Source of the DNA: Phycisphaeraceae bacterium
GTDB lineage: Bacteria; Planctomycetota; Phycisphaerae; Phycisphaerales; UBA1924
Length of the DNA: 64,000 nucleotides
Direction: 5' to 3'
NCBI GenBank assembly: GCA_020639135.1
Contig: JACKHE010000002.1
Span: 310,001-374,000 of the forward strand
The position numbers were made by a program, and so were the translations under genes. The notes under the pieces are model-generated. The model did not search any database, was not told the DNA's origin, and worked only from the letters and a program-made list of their open reading frames with translations. Positions 25,420 through 33,929 of the stretch are shown here, in pieces; position 1 is the stretch's first letter, and each line of letters opens with the position of its first letter.

Positions 25420-27645
25420 GTGCATCGTCGTGCCTCCGTGTTGACACTCGTATCGCTGGCAACGCTGGCAACGCTGGCAGCGCTGGCAAACGCGGCGAGC
25501 GCCGCGGATGACAACCGCCGCTGTCTGGAATGCCACGGGCAGGCGCACATCGCGGAGCTGAACCCCGTCGAGCGTCTGGCGATGGTGGGGACGTGGCTCG
25601 ACGTCGATTCGGCTCCCCCAGAGGCTGGGCAGCAATCCGATTACCAGCTGCGGGGCGATGAGCCCGAGCTCCGGCCCGGGCTGTTCATCACTCCCGAGGC
25701 GCTCGCGGGCAGCGTTCACGAGGGCCTGACCTGCGTGGAATGCCACCAGGACGCGGCGCAGCTGCCGCACGCCCCGAGGCTCGAACTCCGCATGTGCGCG
25801 ACAAGCTGCCACGAACGCGAGGCCGAGGCGTACCCGACCGGGACGCACTTCGAGGCGCTCGAGGCCGGTGATCCGCTCGCGCCGACGTGCGCCTCCTGCC
25901 ACGGCGGGCACCAGATCCTCGGCGTCGGCGAGCGGCAGTCGCCCCAGCACCGGCTCAACAGCATCTTCCTCTGCTCCGAGTGCCACGAGCGGCACATGAA
26001 GGACACGCCCAGCGGATACACACCCCGATCGCACATCGAGGCGTACTTCAAGAGCGCGCACGGGCAGGCGGTCGTCGAGGACGGGCTCATCGCCGCGCCG
26101 ACGTGCGTGGATTGTCACAACGCGCACGCCGTCCACCCCGTCAGCGACCCGCGCTCGGCGGTCAACCACTCGAGGGTGTACGAGACGTGCGGCTCGTGCC
26201 ACGTCGGGATCCTGAGCATCTACGAGACGAGCACGCACGGGATCCTCGTGGCCGAGGGGAACGACGAGGCGCCGGTCTGCACCGACTGTCACACGGCGCA
26301 CGAGATCGTGCCGCCGGACGAGGTCGCGTTCAAGCTGGCCAGCTCGGACCGCTGCGGGCACTGTCACACGGAGCGCGAGGTCCACTACGAGGAGACGTTC
26401 CACGGCAAGGCGCTGCGGCTCGGCCGGGCGAACGTCGCCGCCTGCCACGACTGCCACGGCCACCACGACATCCTGCCGGTGTCGAACCCCGAGAGCCGCC
26501 TCTACGGCGAGCACAAGCTCCGGACGTGCCAGGCCTGCCACCCCAAGGCAACGGCGAAGTTCACCCAGTACATCGCGCACGCCGACCACACCGACAAGCG
26601 TCACCACCCGGTGCTGTACTGGACCTACATCATCATGACATCGATCGTGGTGGGGACGTTCGCGTTCTTCGGGCTGCACACCGCGCTCTGGTTCGGGCGC
26701 TCCGGGGCGCTGTACATCCGCGACCGCAAGGCGTTCCGGGCGGCCAAGATCAACGCGGCTCAGGACGAGGAGCGCTTCGTCCGGTTCCGGCCGTTCGAGC
26801 GGTTCCTGCACGTGCTCGTCATGACCAGCTTCCTGCTGCTCGTGGCTACCGGGATGCCCCTGAAGTTCTACGACACGCACTGGGCCAAGGTCATGGTGTC
26901 GTACATGGGGGGGCAGGACGCCGCGGCGCAGCTGCACCGGCTGGGCGCCATTGTCACGTTCCTCTACTTCGCGCTGCACATCGGCGCCATGATCCGCGCC
27001 GGGTTCGAGAACCGCTCGAAGTACAAGGACCCCGGGTCGGGCAGGTACAGCGTCAGGCGGTTCCTTGGCGTGCTCTTCGGGCCCGACCTGCCCTACCCGC
27101 ACCTCCAGGATCTCAAGGACTGGTGGGCGCACCAGAAGTGGTTCTTCGGTCGGGGAAAGCAGCCCAGCTTCGACAAGTGGACCTACTGGGAGAAGTTCGA
27201 CTACATGGCGGTCTTCTGGGGTGTCACCGTCATCGGGCTCAGCGGCCTGGTCATGTGGTTCCCCGAAGCATCCACGCGGATCCTCCCCGGGTGGGTCATC
27301 AACGTCGCGCTGATCGTTCACTCCGACGAGGCGCTGCTCGCGGCCGGGTTCATCTTCACCTTCCATTTCTTCAACGTGCACTTCCGTCTGGAGAAGTTCC
27401 CGATCGACTCGGTGATCTTCTCCGGCAAGATCTCCAAGACGGAGATGCTCCACGAACGCAAACGCTGGTACGAGCGCCTCGAACGCGAGGGGCGGCTCGA
27501 TTCGATGCGATCCAAACAGGACGAATGGGGGCAGTGGCGCAAGGTCGTCCACCCGCTCGGGTACCTGGCATTCGGCACGGGGCTCGTGCTGCTGGCGATG
27601 ATCGTGTACGCGATGGGTTCGAGGCTGCTCTTCGGGGGGCACTGA
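25420..27645 (+). CDS. multiheme cytochrome c fused to a cytochrome b-like membrane domain (CbcL-like)
   Basis: 741 residues from GTG 25420, picked because a signal peptide with repeated SLATLATLAALANAASA follows; GTG 25366 is an alternative. Residues 35 to ~390 hold ten CxxCH heme motifs (first CLECH at 35-39, last CQACH) and one CATSCH (Cx3CH), so about eleven c-type hemes. From about residue 397 six membrane helices follow, with histidines placed for b hemes (FLHVLVMTSFLLLVATGMP; LHRLGAIVTFLYFALHIG; FIFTFHFFNVHF). The c-domain-then-b-domain plan is that of Geobacter CbcL, a quinol oxidase feeding extracellular electron transfer. Here the periplasmic domain should pass electrons from the quinone pool to the multiheme proteins encoded next door. 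Confidence 0.85.
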   Translation: MHRRASVLTLVSLATLATLAALANAASAADDNRRCLECHGQAHIAELNPVERLAMVGTWLDVDSAPPEAGQQSDYQLRGDEPELRPGLFITPEALAGSVHEGLTCVECHQDAAQLPHAPRLELRMCATSCHEREAEAYPTGTHFEALEAGDPLAPTCASCHGGHQILGVGERQSPQHRLNSIFLCSECHERHMKDTPSGYTPRSHIEAYFKSAHGQAVVEDGLIAAPTCVDCHNAHAVHPVSDPRSAVNHSRVYETCGSCHVGILSIYETSTHGILVAEGNDEAPVCTDCHTAHEIVPPDEVAFKLASSDRCGHCHTEREVHYEETFHGKALRLGRANVAACHDCHGHHDILPVSNPESRLYGEHKLRTCQACHPKATAKFTQYIAHADHTDKRHHPVLYWTYIIMTSIVVGTFAFFGLHTALWFGRSGALYIRDRKAFRAAKINAAQDEERFVRFRPFERFLHVLVMTSFLLLVATGMPLKFYDTHWAKVMVSYMGGQDAAAQLHRLGAIVTFLYFALHIGAMIRAGFENRSKYKDPGSGRYSVRRFLGVLFGPDLPYPHLQDLKDWWAHQKWFFGRGKQPSFDKWTYWEKFDYMAVFWGVTVIGLSGLVMWFPEASTRILPGWVINVALIVHSDEALLAAGFIFTFHFFNVHFRLEKFPIDSVIFSGKISKTEMLHERKRWYERLEREGRLDSMRSKQDEWGQWRKVVHPLGYLAFGTGLVLLAMIVYAMGSRLLFGGH

Positions 27646-27692
27646 TGGCGCCGCTCCGCTTGCGGCGACCGGACAGGAGACGGCGGTGTGAG

Positions 27693-29888
27693 ATGAACGC
27701 TGGAACGCGCAGAATGATGGCGGCGATCCCGGCGCTGTGCCTGGCGGCCGCGGCGGCGGCGCAGTCGCCGACGGCGGGGCCCGGCCGCACGGCCGATTTC
27801 AACTCCGACCAGCGCTGCATGCAGTGCCACGGCCAGGAGCACATCGCCACGCTCGATCCCGAGGCGCGCCGGGCGATGGTCGGGACCTGGCTCGACACGG
27901 ATCAGCCCGGCAGCGGGTCGGCGACGATTGAACCCCTCGTCGGTGATGAACCGGCGACGAGGCCGGAGCTCTACGTCCTGCACAGCGACCTCGGCGCCAG
28001 CCCGCACGCGGACCTGCGCTGCGTCGATTGTCACGAGGACGCGGCGCTGCTCCCGCACCCGGCGATCCTCAACCGGGCGACGTGCGCGAGCTCCTGCCAC
28101 GCGCGGGATTGGCAGAAGTACGAGGAGGGTTCGCACCACGAGGCGTTTGTCAGGGGCGACCCTCGGGCGCCGACGTGCGCCTCCTGCCACGGCGGGCACG
28201 ACATGCGCCGCGTTGATGACCCCCGGTCGCCGCAGCACCGCCTCAGGAGCCTGTTCCTCTGCGGCGACTGTCACGCCGACCACGGACCGGGCGAAGAGGG
28301 GGTCAGGTCCGCGCAGCGCGTGACGAGCTACCTCGAGTCCACCCACGCCAGGGCGATCACCCAGGCGGGGCTGCGTTGGGCGGCGACGTGCGCCGATTGC
28401 CACGACGCGCACGGCGTCCACAAGTCGGACGACCCGCGATCGACCGTCTTCCGCGACAACGTCCCGGCGACGTGCGGCAAGTGCCACGAGGGCATCGAGG
28501 CGGTCTATTCCAACAGCGTCCACGGGAAGCTGCTCGCCGAGGGCGACGATCGCGGGCCGGTCTGCACGGACTGCCACACGGCGCACAGCATCTCGCGGAT
28601 CACGTCGGACGCGTTCTTGCTCGACATCATCAACGAGTGCGGCGAGTGCCACGACCGCAACGGCCAGGACAGCCACCGCAAGGGGACCTTTTACGAGACC
28701 TACGTCCGCAGCTACCACGGGCAGGTGACCCGCCTCGGTTCGTCCCGGGCCGCGCGATGCTCGGACTGCCACGGCGCCCACGACATCCTCCCGGTCAACG
28801 ACCCGCAATCCCGCGTCGCTCCGGCGCGGCTCGTCGAGACCTGCGCCTCGTGCCACCCCGGCGCCAACGCGAGTTTCGTCCGGTTCGACCCCCACGCCGA
28901 CTACCTCGACGCGAAGAACTACCCCGTCCTCCACGGCGTCTGGCTCTACTTCGTCGTGGTCATGTCCACCGTCTTCACCTTCTTCGGGCTGCACACGCTG
29001 CTCTGGTTCCTCCGGTCCATGGCCCACCGGCTCCGCCACGGCGCCCAGCCGGCGCCGGCCCCGGCGGCGACGGAGATCCGCCGCTTCACGACCATGAACC
29101 GCGTCAATCATGCGCTCGTGATGCTCACGTTCTTCGGGCTCACCGCGACCGGCATCCCGCTCGTCTTCTCCTCCAAGGCCTGGGCCAGGCCGCTCGTCGG
29201 GCTCTTCGGGGGCGTCGAATCCGCCGGCGTGATCCACCGGGTCTTCGCCACGATGCTGATCGTCAACTTCGTCCTCCACTTCATCAGCCTCGGGCGATCG
29301 TTCCGCAGGCGCCGGGCGTCGTGGAGACGCTGGGTCTTCGGCCCCGAATCGCTCGTTCCCCGGTGGAAGGACATCACGGACTGCCTCGGCATGTTTCGAT
29401 GGTTCTTCGGCGGCAGGCGCATGCCCAGGTTCGACCGCTGGACCTACTGGGAGAAGTTCGACTACTGGGCGGAGGTCGGCGGGTCCATGATCATCGGCGG
29501 TTCGGGCCTGCTGCTCTGGTTCCCGGAGCTCGCCTCAACGATCTTCCCGGGGTGGGCCTTCAACATCGCGATGATCGTCCACGGCTACGAGGCGCTGCTC
29601 GCGATCGGGTTCATCTTCACGATCCACTTCTTCAACGCGCACCTCAGGCCCGGGATCTTCCCGGTTGACGCGGCGATGTTCACCGGCAGCGTCCCCGAGA
29701 CCGAGCTCAAGCACCACCGAGCCGAGGAGTACGAGCGCCTGGTCGAGACCGGGCGCCTGGAGTCGCTCCGCGTGCCGGCGCCGCCCAGGGGGCGTCGCAC
29801 CGTGCACATCCTCATGGCGGTCGGGCTTGTCGGGATCGGTCTCGCGCTGCTCTCGCTGATCATCCTCGGAGGGCTGCAGTCGCTGTAG
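27693..29888 (+). CDS. second multiheme cytochrome c / cytochrome b fusion (CbcL-like paralogue)
   Basis: 731 residues from ATG 27693, 47 bases after the first copy. A signal peptide (ALCLAAAAAAQS) is followed by ten CxxCH motifs (CMQCH at 42-46 onward) and one CASSCH (Cx3CH) in the same order as the upstream gene. From about residue 410 the cytochrome b-like membrane part is collinear with its neighbour (RWTYWEKFDYWAEVGGSM versus KWTYWEKFDYMAVFWGVT). The two are ancient tandem duplicates rather than recent ones, as the loops differ. They may work as separate modules tuned to different quinol potentials, or as a heterodimer (inference). Confidence 0.85.
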   Translation: MNAGTRRMMAAIPALCLAAAAAAQSPTAGPGRTADFNSDQRCMQCHGQEHIATLDPEARRAMVGTWLDTDQPGSGSATIEPLVGDEPATRPELYVLHSDLGASPHADLRCVDCHEDAALLPHPAILNRATCASSCHARDWQKYEEGSHHEAFVRGDPRAPTCASCHGGHDMRRVDDPRSPQHRLRSLFLCGDCHADHGPGEEGVRSAQRVTSYLESTHARAITQAGLRWAATCADCHDAHGVHKSDDPRSTVFRDNVPATCGKCHEGIEAVYSNSVHGKLLAEGDDRGPVCTDCHTAHSISRITSDAFLLDIINECGECHDRNGQDSHRKGTFYETYVRSYHGQVTRLGSSRAARCSDCHGAHDILPVNDPQSRVAPARLVETCASCHPGANASFVRFDPHADYLDAKNYPVLHGVWLYFVVVMSTVFTFFGLHTLLWFLRSMAHRLRHGAQPAPAPAATEIRRFTTMNRVNHALVMLTFFGLTATGIPLVFSSKAWARPLVGLFGGVESAGVIHRVFATMLIVNFVLHFISLGRSFRRRRASWRRWVFGPESLVPRWKDITDCLGMFRWFFGGRRMPRFDRWTYWEKFDYWAEVGGSMIIGGSGLLLWFPELASTIFPGWAFNIAMIVHGYEALLAIGFIFTIHFFNAHLRPGIFPVDAAMFTGSVPETELKHHRAEEYERLVETGRLESLRVPAPPRGRRTVHILMAVGLVGIGLALLSLIILGGLQSL

Positions 29889-29897
29889 CGAACTGAT

Positions 29898-31382
29898 GTG
29901 TCACACGCGCCGCGCACGAACAAGCCGGGTCCCTCGCATCGCCGCCAGCAGCGGCGAGCGCTGTGGACGCTTGCCGCGGTCCTGGCGTCGCCGGTCGCGC
30001 TGCTGCTCGGGGGAGGGGTGATCGTGCGCATCGCAACGCGGCATCCTGTCCCGGCGGTGGAGCCCGTGATCGAGCAGGCGCCGGCGCCCGTGGTCCCGGC
30101 GCCGCGGCCTGTCAGCATCGTCACGTTCGAGCAGGGCTGCACCGCCGCCGAGTGCCACGGGCCGATGGCCGGGCTCCCGTTCGTGCACGAGACGTTCCGC
30201 CGCGGCGCCTGCGCCGAGTGCCACCAGCCCGACACCGGCGGGCACGTCTTCCCGCAGATCACCGCGGCCGAGTCGGCCTGCACTTCCTGCCACGCGACGG
30301 GCGCCGATCACAAGTTCCAGCACAAGGCGATGAGCGAGGAGGCGTGCCTGGCGTGCCACAACCCGCATTCCTCCCGCAACGCAGCGCTGCTGGTCGGCGA
30401 CACGATCCAGGCGACCTGCTCGCGTTGCCACCCGCCGGTGCGGGGGATGATCGCGCACGAGCCGTACCGTGCGGGCCGCTGCACCGACTGCCACGACCAG
30501 CACGGCGCCGACAACCCGATGCTGCTGCTCGGCGGCGAGGGGGGCGAGAACTGCCGCCGATGCCACGCGCCGGTCGTGACCGCGACCGAGATCGGGACGC
30601 ACACGCACCTGGGCGTCGATGGGGGGTGCCTCGGCTGCCACGATGCGCACACGGCTGCGAACGAGGGGCTGCTGCTGGCGCCGATCGGAACACTGTGTCT
30701 GTCGTGCCACGAGGACGTCAACAGCGAAGTCACCGGGGCGCGTGTCAGTCACGAATCCGTGATGACCGGCGCGCAGTGCCTGACCTGCCATGACCCGCAC
30801 ACCTCCGAGCGCGCATCGATGCTCCGCGACCCGCAGGCGAAGCTCTGCCTCTCCTGCCACGGCGAGGACCTCGCGGGCGCCGACGGGCGCCGGATCAAGG
30901 GGCTCGCGCACGAGCTGGACGGCGACCGGGCCCTCCACGGGGCGGTGTCGATGGGCGAGTGCAGCGCGTGCCACAGCGTGCACGGGGGGCAGTACGAGGG
31001 CCTGCTGCGCGCCATCAAGCCGGGTGTGCTCCTGGGCGATTTTGACATCCGCAACTACGCGCTGTGCTTCTCGTGCCACGACCAGCGCCTCACCGGCCCC
31101 GCCGACGCGACGCGGTTCCGCGATGGAAACCGCAATCTCCACGCCGTGCATCTCAAGGAGGAGGGCCGATCCGGCGGATGCACGGACTGCCACGCCGTCC
31201 ACTCGGGCAGCGGACCGAGGATGATCGTTGAGACACTCAACTACCAGGGTTCCGATTGGGGGACACCGATGAACTTCGAGCTGACCAGCGACGGGGGGAG
31301 CTGCGCCCCGGCTTGTCACGAGAAGCTGTCCTATTCCCGGGGGTTTGACCTTGGAGAAACCCGGAACGGAGGCGCCCCATGA
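29898..31382 (+). CDS. membrane-anchored ~15-heme cytochrome c
   Basis: 494 residues from GTG 29898. A basic start and one hydrophobic helix (about residues 21-46, ALWTLAAVLASPVALLLGG) form an uncleaved anchor or signal, followed by a Pro/Ala/Val-rich linker. Thirteen CxxCH motifs of the doubled cytochrome c3/c7 type (e.g. CLACHNPHSS, CLTCHDPHTS) alternate with His-rich spacers. They are preceded by CTAAECH (Cx4CH, residues 81-87) and followed by CAPACH (Cx3CH, residues 469-474), so up to 15 hemes. It is probably a periplasmic electron wire receiving electrons from the CbcL-like proteins. Its stop overlaps the next cytochrome gene by four bases. Confidence 0.85.
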   Translation: MSHAPRTNKPGPSHRRQQRRALWTLAAVLASPVALLLGGGVIVRIATRHPVPAVEPVIEQAPAPVVPAPRPVSIVTFEQGCTAAECHGPMAGLPFVHETFRRGACAECHQPDTGGHVFPQITAAESACTSCHATGADHKFQHKAMSEEACLACHNPHSSRNAALLVGDTIQATCSRCHPPVRGMIAHEPYRAGRCTDCHDQHGADNPMLLLGGEGGENCRRCHAPVVTATEIGTHTHLGVDGGCLGCHDAHTAANEGLLLAPIGTLCLSCHEDVNSEVTGARVSHESVMTGAQCLTCHDPHTSERASMLRDPQAKLCLSCHGEDLAGADGRRIKGLAHELDGDRALHGAVSMGECSACHSVHGGQYEGLLRAIKPGVLLGDFDIRNYALCFSCHDQRLTGPADATRFRDGNRNLHAVHLKEEGRSGGCTDCHAVHSGSGPRMIVETLNYQGSDWGTPMNFELTSDGGSCAPACHEKLSYSRGFDLGETRNGGAP

Positions 31383-32842
31383 TCCGCAAGCTCTTCCCGG
31401 CGGTATGCCTCGGCGTTGCGTGCAGCGCGGCTGTTGCGCAGCCGGTGGTGCTCGATTCAACCGGATCGACAGCGCCGGCGCCGACCGTCGCGATTCCCCG
31501 AACCGGCTGCGTCACCGCGGAATGCCACCCCGGGGTCAAGGACTACCCCGCCCTGCACGGGCCGCTACGCGTCAACGGCTGCAACGGCTGCCACGAGGTT
31601 GCCGACGATACCACGCACACCTTCCGCTACCGGGCCGAGCGGGCCGAGATGTGCGCGCTCTGCCACGTCACGGACCCGGACGAGGCCCCGTTTGTCCACG
31701 CGCCGGTCGCCAGCGGGGAGTGCCTCTCGTGCCACAATCCCCATGGTGGACAGGGGATCCGCCTGCTCCGCGGGACGCGGTACGCCGACGCCTGCGCGAA
31801 CTGCCACGAGGACGTCACCGGCGCGCACGATGTGGTCCACGGCCCGGCGTCGGTCGGCGCCTGCGGAGCATGCCACGAGCCGCACTCGTCGCAGCACCCC
31901 AGGCTGCTCCGCGCCGAGGGCCGCGAGCTGTGCCTGACCTGCCACATCAGGACAGGGCTGGAGATCGAGAGCCGGGCGGTGCTGCACGAGCCGATGCAGG
32001 GCGACTGTCTGGTGTGCCACAACCCGCACGCGACGGAGAACCCGGCGATCCTCAACAGGCCGGCGGAGGCACTGTGCGAGGAGTGCCACCAGGACATCGC
32101 CGAGGCCACGCACAACGCCTCCGTGCAGCACGCCGCGGTGACCACCAACCGTGCCTGCCTGAACTGCCACACCCCGCACGCCGGGGACCACGCATCGCTG
32201 CTCCGCGAGGACGTCAAGGAGCTGTGTTTCGAGTGCCACGACCAGCCGGTCGAGATGCCCGACGGCACGCGGCTGGTGAACATGAAGGAGCTGATCGAGT
32301 CCGGCAAGAGCCTGCACAGCGCCATCACCGAGCGGGGCTGCGCCGAGTGTCACGACATCCACGGCGGCGGGCACCGGCGCCTGCTCACCAACGAGTACCC
32401 CTCCGACCTGTACTACCCCTTCGAGGAGACGGCTTACGCCCTGTGTTTCAGCTGCCACGACGGTCAGATGGTCACGCTCGAACAGACGACAAACGCGACC
32501 GGATTCCGCAACGGCACGGAAAACCTCCACTATGTCCACGTGACCCGGGACAAGCGCGGCAGATCGTGCCGGGTCTGCCACGACGCCCACGCCGCGAACC
32601 GGGAGAAGCACATCCGCGACAGCGTCCCGTTCGGGCCGGCCGGGTGGGAACTCCCGATCAACTACGAGCCGCTCCCGGGAGGCGGCCGCTGCGCCTCGGG
32701 GTGCCACAGCCCGTTCGAGTACAACCGCGACGACCCGAGGACCTACCCCCAGTCGCTCCCGGAAGAGGACTGGAAGGGCGTCAACCTGATCCCCGGCTCA
32801 CGCATCGACCAGAAGCAGGACGACGGCGACAACGACAGGTGA
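31379..32842 (+). CDS. secreted ~15-heme cytochrome c, paralogue of the preceding gene
   Basis: 487 residues from ATG 31379 (ATGA overlap). A cleavable signal peptide (KLFPAVCLGVACSAAVAQP) replaces the anchor of its neighbour. It carries CVTAECH (Cx4CH, residues 44-50), thirteen CxxCH motifs and a last CASGCH (Cx3CH, residues 438-443), the same arrangement as the preceding protein. Both also share the long spacer near the C-terminus (LHYVHVTRDKRGRSCRVCH here, LHAVHLKEEGRSGGCTDCH there). Likely a soluble or outer-surface partner in the same electron chain. Confidence 0.85.
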   Translation: MIRKLFPAVCLGVACSAAVAQPVVLDSTGSTAPAPTVAIPRTGCVTAECHPGVKDYPALHGPLRVNGCNGCHEVADDTTHTFRYRAERAEMCALCHVTDPDEAPFVHAPVASGECLSCHNPHGGQGIRLLRGTRYADACANCHEDVTGAHDVVHGPASVGACGACHEPHSSQHPRLLRAEGRELCLTCHIRTGLEIESRAVLHEPMQGDCLVCHNPHATENPAILNRPAEALCEECHQDIAEATHNASVQHAAVTTNRACLNCHTPHAGDHASLLREDVKELCFECHDQPVEMPDGTRLVNMKELIESGKSLHSAITERGCAECHDIHGGGHRRLLTNEYPSDLYYPFEETAYALCFSCHDGQMVTLEQTTNATGFRNGTENLHYVHVTRDKRGRSCRVCHDAHAANREKHIRDSVPFGPAGWELPINYEPLPGGGRCASGCHSPFEYNRDDPRTYPQSLPEEDWKGVNLIPGSRIDQKQDDGDNDR

Positions 32843-32900
32843 CCGATCCAAACAACCCGGCATCTTTGCCGATCACAGGAATGCAATGAAGGAGATTGCC

Positions 32901-33914
32901 ATGCGAACAAGAACTCTGGGCGCTCTGATGCTGAGCATGCTCGCATTCACACCGGGAGCCGCGGACGCGCAGCCTGCCGCGAAGGACGAGCTGCGCGGCG
33001 TGAAATCCGGCGAGCCGGTGCCGGCGTACAAGATGCCGACGATCGATGGCTCGGTGGTGGACTCGCAGCAACTCAAGGGTTCGGTGGTGGTGATGGTGTT
33101 CCTCTCCGCCGAGCAGCGTCGCTCCGAGCTCGCGGCGATCGAATCCGCGGAAGTGGTCGCCGCGATGGGCAATGACGGGGTCAGGCTCGTCCACGTCACC
33201 GCGGATGTCATCCACAAGGACGACTTTCTCAAACTCCGCTCTGAGCACGGGATCACCAACCCCCTGGCATTCGACTCGGACCGGACACTCTACGGCGGGC
33301 TCGGCCTGATCGTGCTGCCGGCGACGATCGTTGTGGACCGCGAGGGCGACCTCGCCCATGTCATCCTCCTCCACCGGTCCGGGTACATGCACGAGCTCGA
33401 CGCGTACATCAGGAACGCGCTCGGCGAGCTCTCGGACGAAGAACTCAAGGCGCAGCTCGCCGAGACGGCGTCGAAGGGCACACCCAAGAGCCTCGCTTCT
33501 GCGCACCGCTCGCTGGCGCGATCGATGCGCGAGAAGGGGCTGTTCGATTCAGCCAGGGAGGAACTCCGCAAGGCGCTGGAGATGGAGCCCGGCAATCACG
33601 AGGCCATGCTCGACCTATGCGAGGTGGACCTGGCGATGGATGACCTCGACGCCTCCGAACGTCTGGCGGATCAGGTGCTCGAGGCGCAGCCGCTCCACCG
33701 CCGCGCCCAGCAGCTCAAGGGCATCATCGAGTATCACCGTGGCCGCTACGACGACGCCGAGCGGATCCTCTCCGAGGCGATCGAGCTCAACCCCAACCCC
33801 GAGAGGGCGCACTATTACCTGGGGCTCATCTGCGAGCAGCGCGGCGACAAGGACCAGGCCCTGGCGCACTACCGCGCAGCGATCCAGGGGATGCTGAAAC
33901 TCGGCAAGCCGTGA
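32901..33914 (+). CDS. thioredoxin-fold (redoxin-like) protein lacking CxxC, with TPR repeats
   Basis: 337 residues; ATG 32901 chosen over 32886 because AAGGAG lies six bases before it. A signal peptide (LGALMLSMLAFTPGAADAQ) is followed by an AhpC/TlpA-like fold (PVPAYKMPTIDGSVVDSQQL, VVVMVFLSAEQRRSEL, LPATIVVDREGDL). Where TlpA-type proteins have WCxxC this one reads FLSAEQRRSEL, so the redox cysteines are lost. Residues ~190-330 form about four TPR units (YHRGRYDDAERILSEAIELN). A periplasmic scaffold for cytochrome assembly is possible. Ends 15 bases from the convergent malic enzyme gene. Confidence 0.75.
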   Translation: MRTRTLGALMLSMLAFTPGAADAQPAAKDELRGVKSGEPVPAYKMPTIDGSVVDSQQLKGSVVVMVFLSAEQRRSELAAIESAEVVAAMGNDGVRLVHVTADVIHKDDFLKLRSEHGITNPLAFDSDRTLYGGLGLIVLPATIVVDREGDLAHVILLHRSGYMHELDAYIRNALGELSDEELKAQLAETASKGTPKSLASAHRSLARSMREKGLFDSAREELRKALEMEPGNHEAMLDLCEVDLAMDDLDASERLADQVLEAQPLHRRAQQLKGIIEYHRGRYDDAERILSEAIELNPNPERAHYYLGLICEQRGDKDQALAHYRAAIQGMLKLGKP

Positions 33915-33929
33915 TCGCCGGAGAGCGGC

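Noticed and set aside
24724..27642. A minus-strand open frame of over 950 codons opposite the first multiheme cytochrome
   Set aside because: Its sequence is low-complexity (Arg/Val/Glu-rich), antisense to an obvious heme protein; only the last 136 codons (24724-25134), with a signal peptide and Cys cluster, look real.
25420..33914. Possible frameshift or single giant gene in the cytochrome block
   Set aside because: Each gene has its own start with signal or anchor, and stops are at the expected ends of the family; the paralogues are collinear.
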